Below are positions 9,248 to 17,694 of a stretch of 64,000 bases of DNA, piece after piece. Each line of letters opens with the position of its first letter. Position 1 is the stretch's first letter. This DNA comes from Bermanella sp049115935 (GTDB lineage: Bacteria > Pseudomonadota > Gammaproteobacteria > Pseudomonadales > Oceanobacteraceae), in contig JAGDZK010000093.1 in assembly GCA_049115935.1 (NCBI GenBank), forward strand, positions 34,323 to 98,322, written 5' to 3'. The translations under genes were made by a program, and so were the position numbers. The notes beneath the pieces were generated by a model. The model was given only the letters and a program-made list of their open reading frames with translations. It ran no database searches and was not told where the DNA came from.

Positions 9248-9736
9248 ATGATTGTCTCTAAAACACTGCTGATATTCTCATTGTATTTAGCATATAGATT
9301 CACAACATACTTCTTCTCTTTTGTCGAAAATGGATTCCCTGACTGGGGCGATAAAATTGTTATTGGTAATGCTACCTATTCCCTATTCTTTGCTCCTTAT
9401 GGCGCATTAATAGGTTTAACAGTGGTGATAATTTTAGCATATACAAGTGGACAAAATGTATTGAGATATCACCTTAGTAATGAGGAGGCACTTGCAACAG
9501 TAACTAAAGTTGTACATGCAACAGATGACAAGTCAAAAGGCGCTCCAATTAATATCGAAGTTAATTTAAATGGCGTCAGTGTCACCTACGATTTCGCTCC
9601 TCCATACTACCAAGAGATCATATCAGTCGATGACCAGGTACCTGTGAAATATAGGAAGGGGCATGAGATAAACTCTATACTTGATGAAAAGAAATTAGAC
9701 CTACAATATAAAAAATTTAAATCAAAAAAAAAATAA
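9248..9736 (+). CDS. Array member 1: small two-helix membrane protein, DUF3592-like
   Basis: A 162-residue protein with membrane segments near residues 5-24 and 45-66, then a soluble beta domain with the pattern GVxVTYDF...DQVPVKYRKGHE and a Lys-rich tail. The domain resembles DUF3592 (x-G-D-x-V-x-V-x-Y-N-P), though the N-P residues are lost here. The start lies 2 bases after the vgrG stop, so it is co-transcribed with vgrG. This position is where cognate immunity genes usually sit, so a membrane-located immunity role is a reasonable guess but unproved. It is the most divergent of the nine array members. Confidence 0.7.
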   Translation: MIVSKTLLIFSLYLAYRFTTYFFSFVENGFPDWGDKIVIGNATYSLFFAPYGALIGLTVVIILAYTSGQNVLRYHLSNEEALATVTKVVHATDDKSKGAPINIEVNLNGVSVTYDFAPPYYQEIISVDDQVPVKYRKGHEINSILDEKKLDLQYKKFKSKKK

Positions 9737-9801
9737 TAGGCCAGTCGAACTCATAAAAAATGTAATTACTAACTCAGATAACTGTATATAAATAATCAAA
9801 A

Positions 9802-9906
9802 CAATATGCAATTTACCCACGCTATGACGAAAACTATCAATGATAGTCAAAAGTTGACTTTAATTATGATTTAAATACCAGTTAAAATTTTAACGAGTAT
9901 GATATT
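9802..9906 (+). pseudogene. Decayed fragment of vgrG between array members 1 and 2
   Basis: Read in the frame that starts at 9802, the translation contains RYDENYQ, two stops, then KVDFNYDLNTS, a stop and NFNEYDI. This lines up without gaps with VgrG residues about 528-556 (TYGERYQWREGVDFNYGLNA..NFGQQYVE, bases 8230-8320). The nucleotides agree closely as well, for example TTTAATTATG in both. Three in-frame stops show it is dead. It is in the same frame as the next array gene. It is best read as the remains of an older vgrG 3' end that once stood directly upstream of array member 2. Confidence 0.72.
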
Positions 9907-9954
9907 CAAATATCATACTCAGAATATTTATCAAGCTATATAAATTTAAGTAAT

Positions 9955-10425
9955 ATGACTAAAAATTTAATTCTACTATTTATCTCTGGCTCTTTAATTA
10001 TTTATGTATTCACTAATAATCGATACATGCTGAACACTTTACCATGGGATACAAATGCACCCTTCAAAAACAACATAGGACCTTACCTTGTTGTGTTTTT
10101 ATGCATTGCTTCGCCATATGCAATAATAAGTACTCTATTTGGATTAAATGAAGGAAATAAAAAAACTGCCGAACAGACGGAAAGAACCATAGGCGAAATT
10201 GTTTCCATGGAGTATTCAGGTTATAGAATAAACAATAGTCCTATGTTTAGAGTAAGTATTGCATATAACGAAATCAAAAAGATATTTGATCCTATTCCTG
10301 AAAAGGTACAGTTCAATCTAAAACAAGGCGATGAAGCAGTGATCGATTACAACCCTAATAACTTACAAGATTCCTATTTTGATTTAGAAGAGACAATAAA
10401 CCTGAAAAACAACAACAACAACTAA
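9955..10425 (+). CDS. Array member 2: small membrane protein, DUF3592-like (short form)
   Basis: A 156-residue protein. Membrane segments lie at about residues 4-20 and 43-62, joined by a loop with L-P-W-D-T-N that is shared with member 3. The soluble part carries the array signature RINNSPMFRVSIAYN..KKIFDPI...FNLKQGDEAVIDYNPNN. The signature closely matches those of members 3 and 4. No clear ribosome-binding site is visible. GC content is much lower than in the T6SS genes. No function is known. Confidence 0.7.
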   Translation: MTKNLILLFISGSLIIYVFTNNRYMLNTLPWDTNAPFKNNIGPYLVVFLCIASPYAIISTLFGLNEGNKKTAEQTERTIGEIVSMEYSGYRINNSPMFRVSIAYNEIKKIFDPIPEKVQFNLKQGDEAVIDYNPNNLQDSYFDLEETINLKNNNNN

Positions 10426-10461
10426 GAAAACCACAATACAAACTACTGGAAAAATAAAAAG

Positions 10462-11151
10462 TTGAGAAAACATACCATCATAAACAGTGTTATTGTAATT
10501 ATCCTAATCATTACGGCAATTAACAACCCCCACAGTATTGCTCAACTTCCTTGGGATAGTAATTTAAATTTTCTTAAAAATATTACGCCTTATATGGTTG
10601 TTTTAATTGTAACATTTGGTTGCTATTCAACTCTTTCAACACTTTTTGCAGCTTCTGGAGGCCTAGAAGACACATCAAAAAATACTGAAACTAGCATTGG
10701 ACGCATATTAAATATTGAATATTCATCCCTTCGCATTAACAATTCACCAAGATTTAAATTAACTGTCGAATATAATGGCATTATAAATACATTCGATTAC
10801 TTAGATGAATCTGTCCAGTTTCATTTTAAAATAGGGGACGAAGTCATAGTTAAATACAACCCTGAAGATACAAACCAAGCAAACATTGACCTTGATGCAT
10901 CAATTTCAAATAAAAATTCGCCTAAAGCCTCTAACGCAAAATTCAAAGTTATTGAAATAACTCCTAATTTTTCAATTAAGGATAATTTCTATGAGGTGAC
11001 AGGTGAAATTCATCAAACAGGTAAAGAACCAAGAAAAGCAAAAATACAAGAAGAGTTTAATGACTCCCAGTTAGAAAGATTTGTTCCGGGCGCCATCATA
11101 CCATGCCTCTTGGAAGGTGAAGATGACGAACTTAAAGTATCTTTCATATAA
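10462..11151 (+). CDS. Array member 3: membrane protein with extra C-terminal domain (long form)
   Basis: A 229-residue protein. Two membrane segments (about 5-22 and 42-62) share the L-P-W-D-S-N loop with member 2. The DUF3592-like domain follows (RINNSPRFKLTVEYNGI..TFDY, then FKIGDEVIVKYNPED). It then has an additional domain of about 75 residues: F-K-V-I-E-I-T-P, N-x-Y-E-V-T-G-E and P-G-A-I-I-P-C. That domain recurs in array members 5 and 7. The start codon appears to be TTG at 10462, as no ATG or GTG precedes the first membrane segment. It probably sits in the inner membrane. Function is unknown. Confidence 0.68.
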   Translation: MRKHTIINSVIVIILIITAINNPHSIAQLPWDSNLNFLKNITPYMVVLIVTFGCYSTLSTLFAASGGLEDTSKNTETSIGRILNIEYSSLRINNSPRFKLTVEYNGIINTFDYLDESVQFHFKIGDEVIVKYNPEDTNQANIDLDASISNKNSPKASNAKFKVIEITPNFSIKDNFYEVTGEIHQTGKEPRKAKIQEEFNDSQLERFVPGAIIPCLLEGEDDELKVSFI

Positions 11152-11357
11152 CTTTACATAGAGATAATTCCTTTTAAATTTCATGGTCGATATTGGAATA
11201 GTTTATAAAACCATCATTCACACTGGCAATCGAACAATTACAACTGTCAGGGATGTTGATTTAAAAGTCGCTATTGCGACCGAAATTATGCCAGAGGAAA
11301 AGTTGAAACATTACATGGTTTATTAATTGTGAATAATCCAGGTAGGATGTGGAAAAA

Positions 11358-11441
11358 ATGAACATAGAAAATGTAAAGGCTGTTACTAAAAAGACTGAAC
11401 AAGTTGCTGTGCTATCATATACATTAACTATGCTTGGTTAA
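11358..11441 (+). pseudogene. Decayed vgrG 3' tail before array member 4
   Basis: This 27-codon frame ends in T-L-T-M-L-G-stop, against T-L-T-M-I-G-stop at the end of the intact vgrG; 17 of the last 21 bases match. In both places an array gene begins 2 or 3 bases after the stop. The 200 bases upstream (11162-11357) have no open gene but contain a FHGRYW stretch similar to VgrG FGGRYI (bases 8563-8580), so the relic may be longer. The rest of the similarity is weak. Confidence 0.5.
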
Positions 11442-11444
11442 AAA

Positions 11445-11911
11445 ATGACTCTATTTATTATAAAATTGATCTCAGCACTAATTTTCTCCTATATGTTTTA
11501 TTCGACGCTTACCCAACCTTTTGTAGGTCTACTACCAAATAACTTTAGTTCATACTTGCGATTAGTACTTCCACCAATAGGAGGGTTCTTCATGGGGTGG
11601 GTTATTTTTGAATCACTATCAAAGGTACTTATTGGAAGTTTTCAATCTACCAGCCACACCTCAAGATCAATTGCCACGATTACCTCCATTTCCTACTCTA
11701 ATATTCGTATTAACAACCGCCCACAATTTAAAGTTTCGGCTAAGTACTCAGGAATTGAAAAAACTTTTGACCCAATTTATTCCGATATACAAACAAACTT
11801 TAAGATTGGTGACACTGTTATAGTTTACCATCACCTACCAATTATCAGGATTCCCACTTAAACATTGAAGAATCAATTAGAATCAAGAAAGAAAAAATCG
11901 ATCTCCAATAA
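11445..11911 (+). pseudogene. Array member 4: membrane protein gene broken by a frameshift
   Basis: The frame from 11445 codes for two membrane segments and the signature RINNRPQFKVSAKYSGIEKTF...FKIGDTVIVY, then runs out of the family pattern and stops at 11861 after 138 residues. From about 11834 the next frame restores the expected ending (PTNYQDSHLNIEESIRIKK...) and stops at 11909-11911. A single-base loss (or two-base gain) near 11830-11836 explains this. The intact protein would have about 155 residues. It is either a recent pseudogene or a sequencing error in that short stretch. Confidence 0.7.
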
Positions 11912-11915
11912 TAAA

Positions 11916-12620
11916 ATTAAATTACAATCAAGTAGAATTCTAGGCGTAACCTCTGTCGCTATTTTTACAATATATACGCTTAACTTAACACGTTATCTTA
12001 AAGAACCTTATATATTAGGGTATGAGCCAAACACCATATACAATTTAATTAGAATACTTTTCCCTATACCTTTAACTATGTTTTGCTTCTGGGTATGTTA
12101 TACAAAGGTATTTGAGTTCTGAATATCAATCAAGAATACCAGTGACCATGTAAATTCAACGACTGGTAAAATACGAGATATAAAATATTCAAATACACGA
12201 GTTGGAAATAAGCCTCTATTTAAAGTTACCGTAGCATATAAAGGACTAAAGAAGTAATTTGATTATATCAATGAGGATATTCAGCATCGCTTTAAAATTG
12301 GCGATCCTATATTAGTGAGATATAACAGTATAAACAAAAATGATGCGTCAATAGATATGAAAGGCACATTTAAAGAAAACACTAAAACTCAAAGTGAAAA
12401 TAACGCAAGATTCAAATTAATTGAAATTAATTCAACACCAAAGATCTCAAACTATGAGCTAATTGGCGAATTAATGATGCCAAATTTACCAACAAGAAAA
12501 GTCAGTCTAAATCAGGTAATTGAAGACAATAATTTAACCAAATTCATACCTGGGATGATCATTCCTTGCAAGATCGATAGTTCAGGGGATGAACTTAATA
12601 TTACGATGGCAATCTCTTAG
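11916..12620 (+). pseudogene. Array member 5: long-form membrane protein gene with two in-frame stops
   Basis: One frame runs from about 11910 to 12620 and is broken by TGA at 12120-12122 and TAA at 12255-12257. Across the stops it reads as a normal long-form member: two hydrophobic segments, NTRVGNKPLFKVTVAYKGL, FDYINEDIQHRFKIGDPILVRYN, then the extra domain FKLIEI...YELIGE...PGMIIPC. The only upstream start in frame is a TTG at 11865 inside member 4, so the original start has probably been lost. The piece from 12315 could still be translated as 101 residues (extra domain only). Compared with member 3 the decay is clear. Confidence 0.75.
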
Positions 12621-12808
12621 TCAGTGTCATCATAATAAATGGCAGTCAGCGTATATGTACATCAAGTTTACTAAACCATGAAATACTGCGGCAAGAAGAT
12701 AAAACATATGCCATGATATACAAACTCACAACGCCTTTAAGGTAATACATTTAACTAGCTTTCATTAAAGAAAATTGAAAGCTTAATTTAACGGACTAAA
12801 TTGATTTT

Positions 12809-13177
12809 ATGAAAGAATATGGAATATTCACTCTTGGCATGGGCGTCTTATCGATAATCATGGCATTTCTCCATGGTCCAGCTTGGATAATCGGCGCAAT
12901 TGTTGCACTGCCAATGGCATGGCAGTTTCTATCCAAAGATATATATAGTTCACAATGTAATGAAGTGACTCAAGGCCGTGTGATCAACATACAGCCAAGT
13001 GGCGTTTTTATAAATCGCCTCCCTTTATATCAAGCCGATATAGCCTACCTTGATAGAGTGAAAACCTTTGAAAGTCTACCCACCAATTTTATTCATGATG
13101 TTTCACCAGGGGATATAATTGAAATAAAATACAGTGCCATTAAGCCTCATATCTCATTCATTAATTTCACAAACTAA
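12809..13177 (+). CDS. Array member 6: small membrane protein, DUF3592-like (short form)
   Basis: A 122-residue protein. Two hydrophobic segments lie close together near the N-terminus (about 5-20 and 24-40). The domain signature is GVFINRLPLYQADIAYLDRVKTFESL...VSPGDIIEIKYS, with the terminal N-P-N of the family replaced. It follows a 188-base gap (12621-12808) in which no gene or vgrG relic could be recognised. It ends 8 bases before member 7. Function is unknown. Confidence 0.65.
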   Translation: MKEYGIFTLGMGVLSIIMAFLHGPAWIIGAIVALPMAWQFLSKDIYSSQCNEVTQGRVINIQPSGVFINRLPLYQADIAYLDRVKTFESLPTNFIHDVSPGDIIEIKYSAIKPHISFINFTN

Positions 13178-13185
13178 TAATAACC

Positions 13186-13902
13186 ATGAAAAAAATTCTT
13201 ATAAGCTTATTAGTAGCCACTGTTTTATTTACAATTTTTATATACTTTTTCTTTTTTAGAATGTATCCACAATCGACAATTGATTTAGGCTTTATTCGTT
13301 TCATATCGTCAGCTCCAGAAGGATTAATTGGAGGTTTTATAGGTATGTTTGTAGCCTCTTATTTTTCATTCACACCTTCAATTATGGCTATCCCAGAAAA
13401 GCTAAGTACCATAAAAGGAAACTTTAAACTATCAACTCAACCCATTAAAACCGAAGGAAGAATCATAGGAAAAAATGTTACAGCTGAAAGTACTGAATTA
13501 AGCATTCATTACGATGGCAATAGAAAAACCTTCATCGTTAACAATAAAGCTATACAAGGCAGTGTAAAGATAGGTGACAACATTACCGTTTACTATGACC
13601 CTAACAATACTGAACTTGCCTACCTAGATTTCTATAAATCATTAAACGAAGAAGTACAAACAATCCAGGATTCTGATGTTTTATTCAAACTAATCGACAT
13701 CACACCAAGATTTGACATGGGAAACAATATTTTTGAATTGTTAGGTGAATTTCATGGTGGTCAATATCAAGGCAAAAAAGGCAGTCTAATACATGAATTT
13801 CCTAGAGAAGACATTGCGCAGTACACACCGGGGAGGTTATTCCCTTGCATTATAAGTGGTACAAAAGATAATTACTCTATTCAGCTTTTAACCAGTAGTT
13901 AG
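13186..13902 (+). CDS. Array member 7: membrane protein with extra C-terminal domain (long form)
   Basis: A 238-residue protein with membrane segments at about 5-22 and 43-62. The DUF3592-like domain reads LSIHYDGNRKTFIVN...VKIGDNITVYYDPNNTELAYLD, the best match in the array to the DUF3592 consensus ending. The extra domain follows: F-K-L-I-D-I-T-P, NIFELLGEF, and PGRLFPC. It starts 8 bases after member 6, so the two are co-transcribed. It is intact and shows how the long form should look next to broken member 5. No function is known. Confidence 0.7.
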   Translation: MKKILISLLVATVLFTIFIYFFFFRMYPQSTIDLGFIRFISSAPEGLIGGFIGMFVASYFSFTPSIMAIPEKLSTIKGNFKLSTQPIKTEGRIIGKNVTAESTELSIHYDGNRKTFIVNNKAIQGSVKIGDNITVYYDPNNTELAYLDFYKSLNEEVQTIQDSDVLFKLIDITPRFDMGNNIFELLGEFHGGQYQGKKGSLIHEFPREDIAQYTPGRLFPCIISGTKDNYSIQLLTSS

Positions 13903-14010
13903 CCAATAAAAATTAAAATACCAAAAGAACCCGGTGAAATAGGCTTTATATTTATCGCGTTAGTTGCCACTTTAATTGATAGCGTACATGAATATATTAC
14001 AAATCCTTAT

Positions 14011-14367
14011 ATGTCATATATCAAGATATTCTTTTCGATGTTAGCTGTCGTCTTTTGTATTTGGTTAATCAAGGTTTGTATTAAGGACTACAAAGAAAGG
14101 GTTTCACTAGCCAAACGTTGCACAATTAAAGATATTGCTGAGATAGTATTTATTGGCGTAGAACTAAGACAGGGAAGTGACGCTCACAATAGCGCATTCA
14201 TGATTTTAAATTTTAATGGTAATGAGAAACGATTCAACAATATCAACGATGAGATTCGAATACGTTACTCGAAAGAAACTCACTTCCCTATTTTTTATAA
14301 TCCAAATGATGCCTGTGAATATGTTTACGATAACACTGAATTCCAAGTAGAAAAAAACTATGAATGA
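14011..14367 (+). CDS. Array member 8: small membrane protein, start probably lost upstream
   Basis: From the first ATG the product has 118 residues with one membrane segment and a degenerate domain (MILNFNGNEKRFNNIND...FYNPNDACEYVYD). The same frame is open back to the stop of member 7 and upstream codes for a second hydrophobic segment (GEIGFIFIALVATLIDSV, bases 13933-13986), which all other members have. No ATG, GTG or TTG opens that extension, so the original start seems to have mutated, or ATT at 13912 is used. The 3' end overlaps member 9 by 8 bases. Confidence 0.6.
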   Translation: MSYIKIFFSMLAVVFCIWLIKVCIKDYKERVSLAKRCTIKDIAEIVFIGVELRQGSDAHNSAFMILNFNGNEKRFNNINDEIRIRYSKETHFPIFYNPNDACEYVYDNTEFQVEKNYE

Positions 14368-14788
14368 ATCTAAATTCCCTTATTTATTACTCTTTTTATT
14401 CATTTTAATCTCATCAATTATGTCATATAACATAGCAATTGAGTTTTTCAGGTATGGCTTCAGCTTGAAGTTATTAGGTCTGAGTTTTCTTGCTCTATTG
14501 CTTTGCCTAATACCAGGATCAATATTTTTAGCTTTTTATACACTTTACAAGCGTAACAAACGCCTGTTTGAAGTCTGCACTATACCTAGCCAAGTGTCTG
14601 TCGTTGAAGCTGCACTATCTTCCCATAACGTAGGGGGCACAAACCCTACATTTTTAACTGTTGAGTTTGGCGGTACAAAGAAGACTTTCCAAAATGTAGG
14701 GGACGATATGCGGTTTAAATATAAAACAGGCGACAGTATTGATATTCTATATAACCCAAACAATTCCAAAGAATTTATTTTTGTGTAG
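14360..14788 (+). CDS. Array member 9: small membrane protein, DUF3592-like (short form)
   Basis: A 142-residue protein. Two membrane segments lie at about 8-28 and 36-62, the second followed by Y-K-R-N-K-R. The domain signature is FLTVEFGGTKKTFQNVGDDMRFKYKTGDSIDILYNPNN. It overlaps the end of member 8 by 8 bases, so the two are translationally coupled. It is the last gene of the array; a strong terminator follows 2 bases after its stop, closing the vgrG transcript. Function is unknown. Confidence 0.7.
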   Translation: MNESKFPYLLLFLFILISSIMSYNIAIEFFRYGFSLKLLGLSFLALLLCLIPGSIFLAFYTLYKRNKRLFEVCTIPSQVSVVEAALSSHNVGGTNPTFLTVEFGGTKKTFQNVGDDMRFKYKTGDSIDILYNPNNSKEFIFV

Positions 14789-14790
14789 TA

Positions 14791-14825
14791 CAGGTTGCAC
14801 CGCCCTAGATGCAACCTGCTTTTTG
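14791..14825 (+). terminator. Rho-independent terminator closing the vgrG array
   Basis: CAGGTTGCA (14791-14799) pairs perfectly with TGCAACCTG (14810-14818) around a 10-base loop, followed by CTTTTT. It ends the plus-strand array and separates it from the convergent clpV gene, whose stop is at 14851. Confidence 0.85.
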
Positions 14826-14850
14826 ATTATCTTAGTAAATAGGTGATTAG

Positions 14851-17433
14851 TTAAGCCACTCCCACCTCAAACTCCCCACCCACCAACTTAACCGATAACT
14901 GGTTAATTTCACTCCCATCCACCAAGGCTTGCAAACACGCATTTGAAACCGCTGGTAATATGGATTTATTAATCACGTTTTCGGCATTACGGGCACCGGT
15001 ATCTGGGTCGATGCATTTGTCTAATAAAAATTGCATGGTATCGGGTGAGAATGTAACGCTTGCTTTGTATTTATCATCAAGGCGAGTTTTGATTCTATTA
15101 AGGTTAATCTCGATGATTTTTTGTAATACATCTTGTGTCAGTGGGAAATACGGCACGATGGTTGAGCGACCCAAAAAGGCTGGCCTGAAGTCTTCTAGCA
15201 ATTCAGGTTTTATATCTTCTAGTAGTTGTTCTTCGTTAACATCGTCTTTACCAAAGTATTGCGAAATAGCATTGGTGGCGGCATTTGTGGTCATGATAAT
15301 TAGGGTGTTTTTAAAGTCGATGTCTTGCCCTTCGCCGTCTTTAATGGTGCCTTTATCAAATAGATTATAAAACACATCTTGAATACCTGGATGGGCTTTT
15401 TCCATTTCATCTAACAATACGACACTGTACGGATTTTTACGCACCGCTTCGGTTAATACACCACCCTGCCCATAGCCCACATAACCGGCTGAGGCGCCTA
15501 ACAACATGGATACTTTATGTTCTTCTTTAAATTCTGACATATTAATAGTGATTAGGTTTTGCTCACCACCATATAAGTAATCGGCCAGTGCTAATGCGGT
15601 TTCTGTTTTACCGGTACCAGACGTACCCACCATCATAAACACACCTACGGGCTTACGTGGGTCAGTTAAGCCTGAACGTGAAATACGAACAGCTTGTGCG
15701 ATTTTTTGAATAGCATGGTCTTGCCCTACTACTCGTTTTTTGAGTTTGTCTTCAAGGGTTAATAGGTTTTCAATTTCATCGGATACCATGTTACCCACTG
15801 GGATACCCGTCCAGCTTTCTACAATTGAAGCAACGGCCTCTGCATTGACATCTAAATGCACCATAGGCGTTTGCCCTTGCAGGGTTTTTAATTCTTCATA
15901 CAACGGGATGATCGCTGCTGTGCTGTCGCCGTTAGATCTGCCAGCTTTAATTTGTGTCACCAGGTTAACTTCTTGTTGCCATTTGGCTTCTAGCCCAGCA
16001 AGACGCTTTTGTGCTTCATTTTTTTTGTTTTCATATTCAGCAATTTTTTCTTCTACACCACCAACCGCCCCTTGCTCTTTATTGAGTAACTCTAGGTTGG
16101 TAACTGCTTGCTCTATGATGCGTTGTTGTATTTCAACAGCTTCTGGTGTAGCCCCTTGGCTTAACGATACACGTGCACAAGCGGTATCTAATAAACTGAC
16201 GGATTTATCGGGTAGTTGTCTTGAGGGAATATAGCGGGCTGATAATTTCACACTGGCTTCGATGGCTTCATCCAGAATACTCACACCGTGGTGGCTTTCT
16301 AATGCATGGGCCATGCTGCGCATCATATCGATTGCCGTGTTTTCATTCGGCTCGTCTATTTTTACGACTTGAAAGCGTCGGGTCAGGGCAGGGTCTTTTT
16401 CGAAATACTTTTTATATTCTGCCCATGTGGTTGCAGCAATGGTTCTGAATTCACCACGTGCTAACGCAGGCTTAAGCAAGTTGGCTGCATCGCCTTTGCC
16501 TTCGCTGCCACCGGCGCCAATTAAGGTGTGAGCTTCATCTATGAATACGATGATAGGCTCTGGAGAGGTTTTCACTTCTTCTATAACTGCTTTTAGTCGC
16601 TTTTCAAACTCGCCTTTTACGCTGGCCCCCGCTTGAAGTGCACCCATATCCAATGACAGTAAGCGCACCCCTTTTAATGGATCTGGTACATCATTGGCGA
16701 TAATACGATTTGCTAATCCCTCGACAACAGCGGTTTTACCTACCCCCGGCTCACCTGTGAGGATCGGGTTGTTTTGGCGACGCCTTAGCAATATGTCTAT
16801 TAACTGTCTCACTTCTGAGTCACGACCGATAACTGGGTCAATCTCATTTTTTGCGGCTTTTGCGGTTAAGTCTTGAGTATATCGATCTAAATGAGCGGCC
16901 TGCATACTCTGCCCTTGCCCCATAGTGGCACCGGGTTGATCCACATTCACACTTTCACTGGTTGAACCAATGACTTTTTCAGCCAGTCTTTCTACTTCAT
17001 TAACGGAAAGTTGATAAAATTCCGGGCATGCACGACCAAGCTGGTGAAGTAATCCACCATGCTTTAGTACTGCAATGAGCAAATGGCCAGATGTAATATC
17101 TTGGCGGTCAAATTCAACCGAGGAAATAAGCCAAGCATCATTTAAGGCTTCAAGTAAATTTTTAGAGAACGCTGGGGAGCGAGTATTACCAGATTGAAAT
17201 TCATGGACTGCATTAGTCAGCTGTGTTTTTAATACATTTTCGTCTGATTCGGTACTCTTCTTAATCAACTCTAATGCATCGGTATGAGAATGATTAAATA
17301 TGGCCAGAATCCAGTGCTCAATCTCAATGTTGAAATGGCCCTGCGAAACCGCTAATTGAGCAGCCTCTTCAAGTGATAATTTCATCAAAGGGGTTAGCTT
17401 TTCGATGAGTTTTTCCATTCCTATGTTAACCAC
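14851..17433 (-). CDS. clpV: ClpV (TssH), T6SS sheath-recycling AAA+ ATPase
   Basis: An 860-residue ClpB-type ATPase with the two-ring layout. It has an N-terminal Clp domain (1-150), Walker A GEPGVGKT (227-234) with Walker B VFIDEAH near 296-302, a coiled middle region (about 410-520), and a second Walker A GTSGTGKT (603-610). The pore loops GASVKGEFE and ASAGYVGYG are intact. ClpV disassembles contracted TssB/TssC sheaths. The chosen start is GTG at 17433 because AAGGAG lies 6 bases upstream; the ATG five codons later has no spaced site. It is transcribed towards the array, alone on this strand. Confidence 0.95.
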   Translation of the reverse strand: MVNIGMEKLIEKLTPLMKLSLEEAAQLAVSQGHFNIEIEHWILAIFNHSHTDALELIKKSTESDENVLKTQLTNAVHEFQSGNTRSPAFSKNLLEALNDAWLISSVEFDRQDITSGHLLIAVLKHGGLLHQLGRACPEFYQLSVNEVERLAEKVIGSTSESVNVDQPGATMGQGQSMQAAHLDRYTQDLTAKAAKNEIDPVIGRDSEVRQLIDILLRRRQNNPILTGEPGVGKTAVVEGLANRIIANDVPDPLKGVRLLSLDMGALQAGASVKGEFEKRLKAVIEEVKTSPEPIIVFIDEAHTLIGAGGSEGKGDAANLLKPALARGEFRTIAATTWAEYKKYFEKDPALTRRFQVVKIDEPNENTAIDMMRSMAHALESHHGVSILDEAIEASVKLSARYIPSRQLPDKSVSLLDTACARVSLSQGATPEAVEIQQRIIEQAVTNLELLNKEQGAVGGVEEKIAEYENKKNEAQKRLAGLEAKWQQEVNLVTQIKAGRSNGDSTAAIIPLYEELKTLQGQTPMVHLDVNAEAVASIVESWTGIPVGNMVSDEIENLLTLEDKLKKRVVGQDHAIQKIAQAVRISRSGLTDPRKPVGVFMMVGTSGTGKTETALALADYLYGGEQNLITINMSEFKEEHKVSMLLGASAGYVGYGQGGVLTEAVRKNPYSVVLLDEMEKAHPGIQDVFYNLFDKGTIKDGEGQDIDFKNTLIIMTTNAATNAISQYFGKDDVNEEQLLEDIKPELLEDFRPAFLGRSTIVPYFPLTQDVLQKIIEINLNRIKTRLDDKYKASVTFSPDTMQFLLDKCIDPDTGARNAENVINKSILPAVSNACLQALVDGSEINQLSVKLVGGEFEVGVA

Positions 17434-17694
17434 GTCTTACTCCTTGTAATTTAGTTTGAAAAGCAAATTTTCAGTCTATATACTGCGTCAAATTTTACGA
17501 TTTGCTCATAAGTTGCACTGATAATATTCAAGGCGGCATTGATAGCAAATCCACCGACTAACAGCAAGGATTTCTGAAAAGTCGTTTGTAGGATATGACG
17601 CCCTACTCATTAAAGGCAGGATGCTTTTATATTATCATCTCTCCGCTTTTCAAATTTCACACTTGCTGGTTAGTATTTCTTACAGGATTGTAAT

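Noticed and set aside
11183..11326. 47-codon open frame before array member 4
   Set aside because: No ribosome-binding site and no family pattern; more likely part of decayed vgrG sequence.
12621..12808. Further vgrG relic before array member 6
   Set aside because: No frame shows convincing VgrG residues and the TLTM-x-G end is absent.
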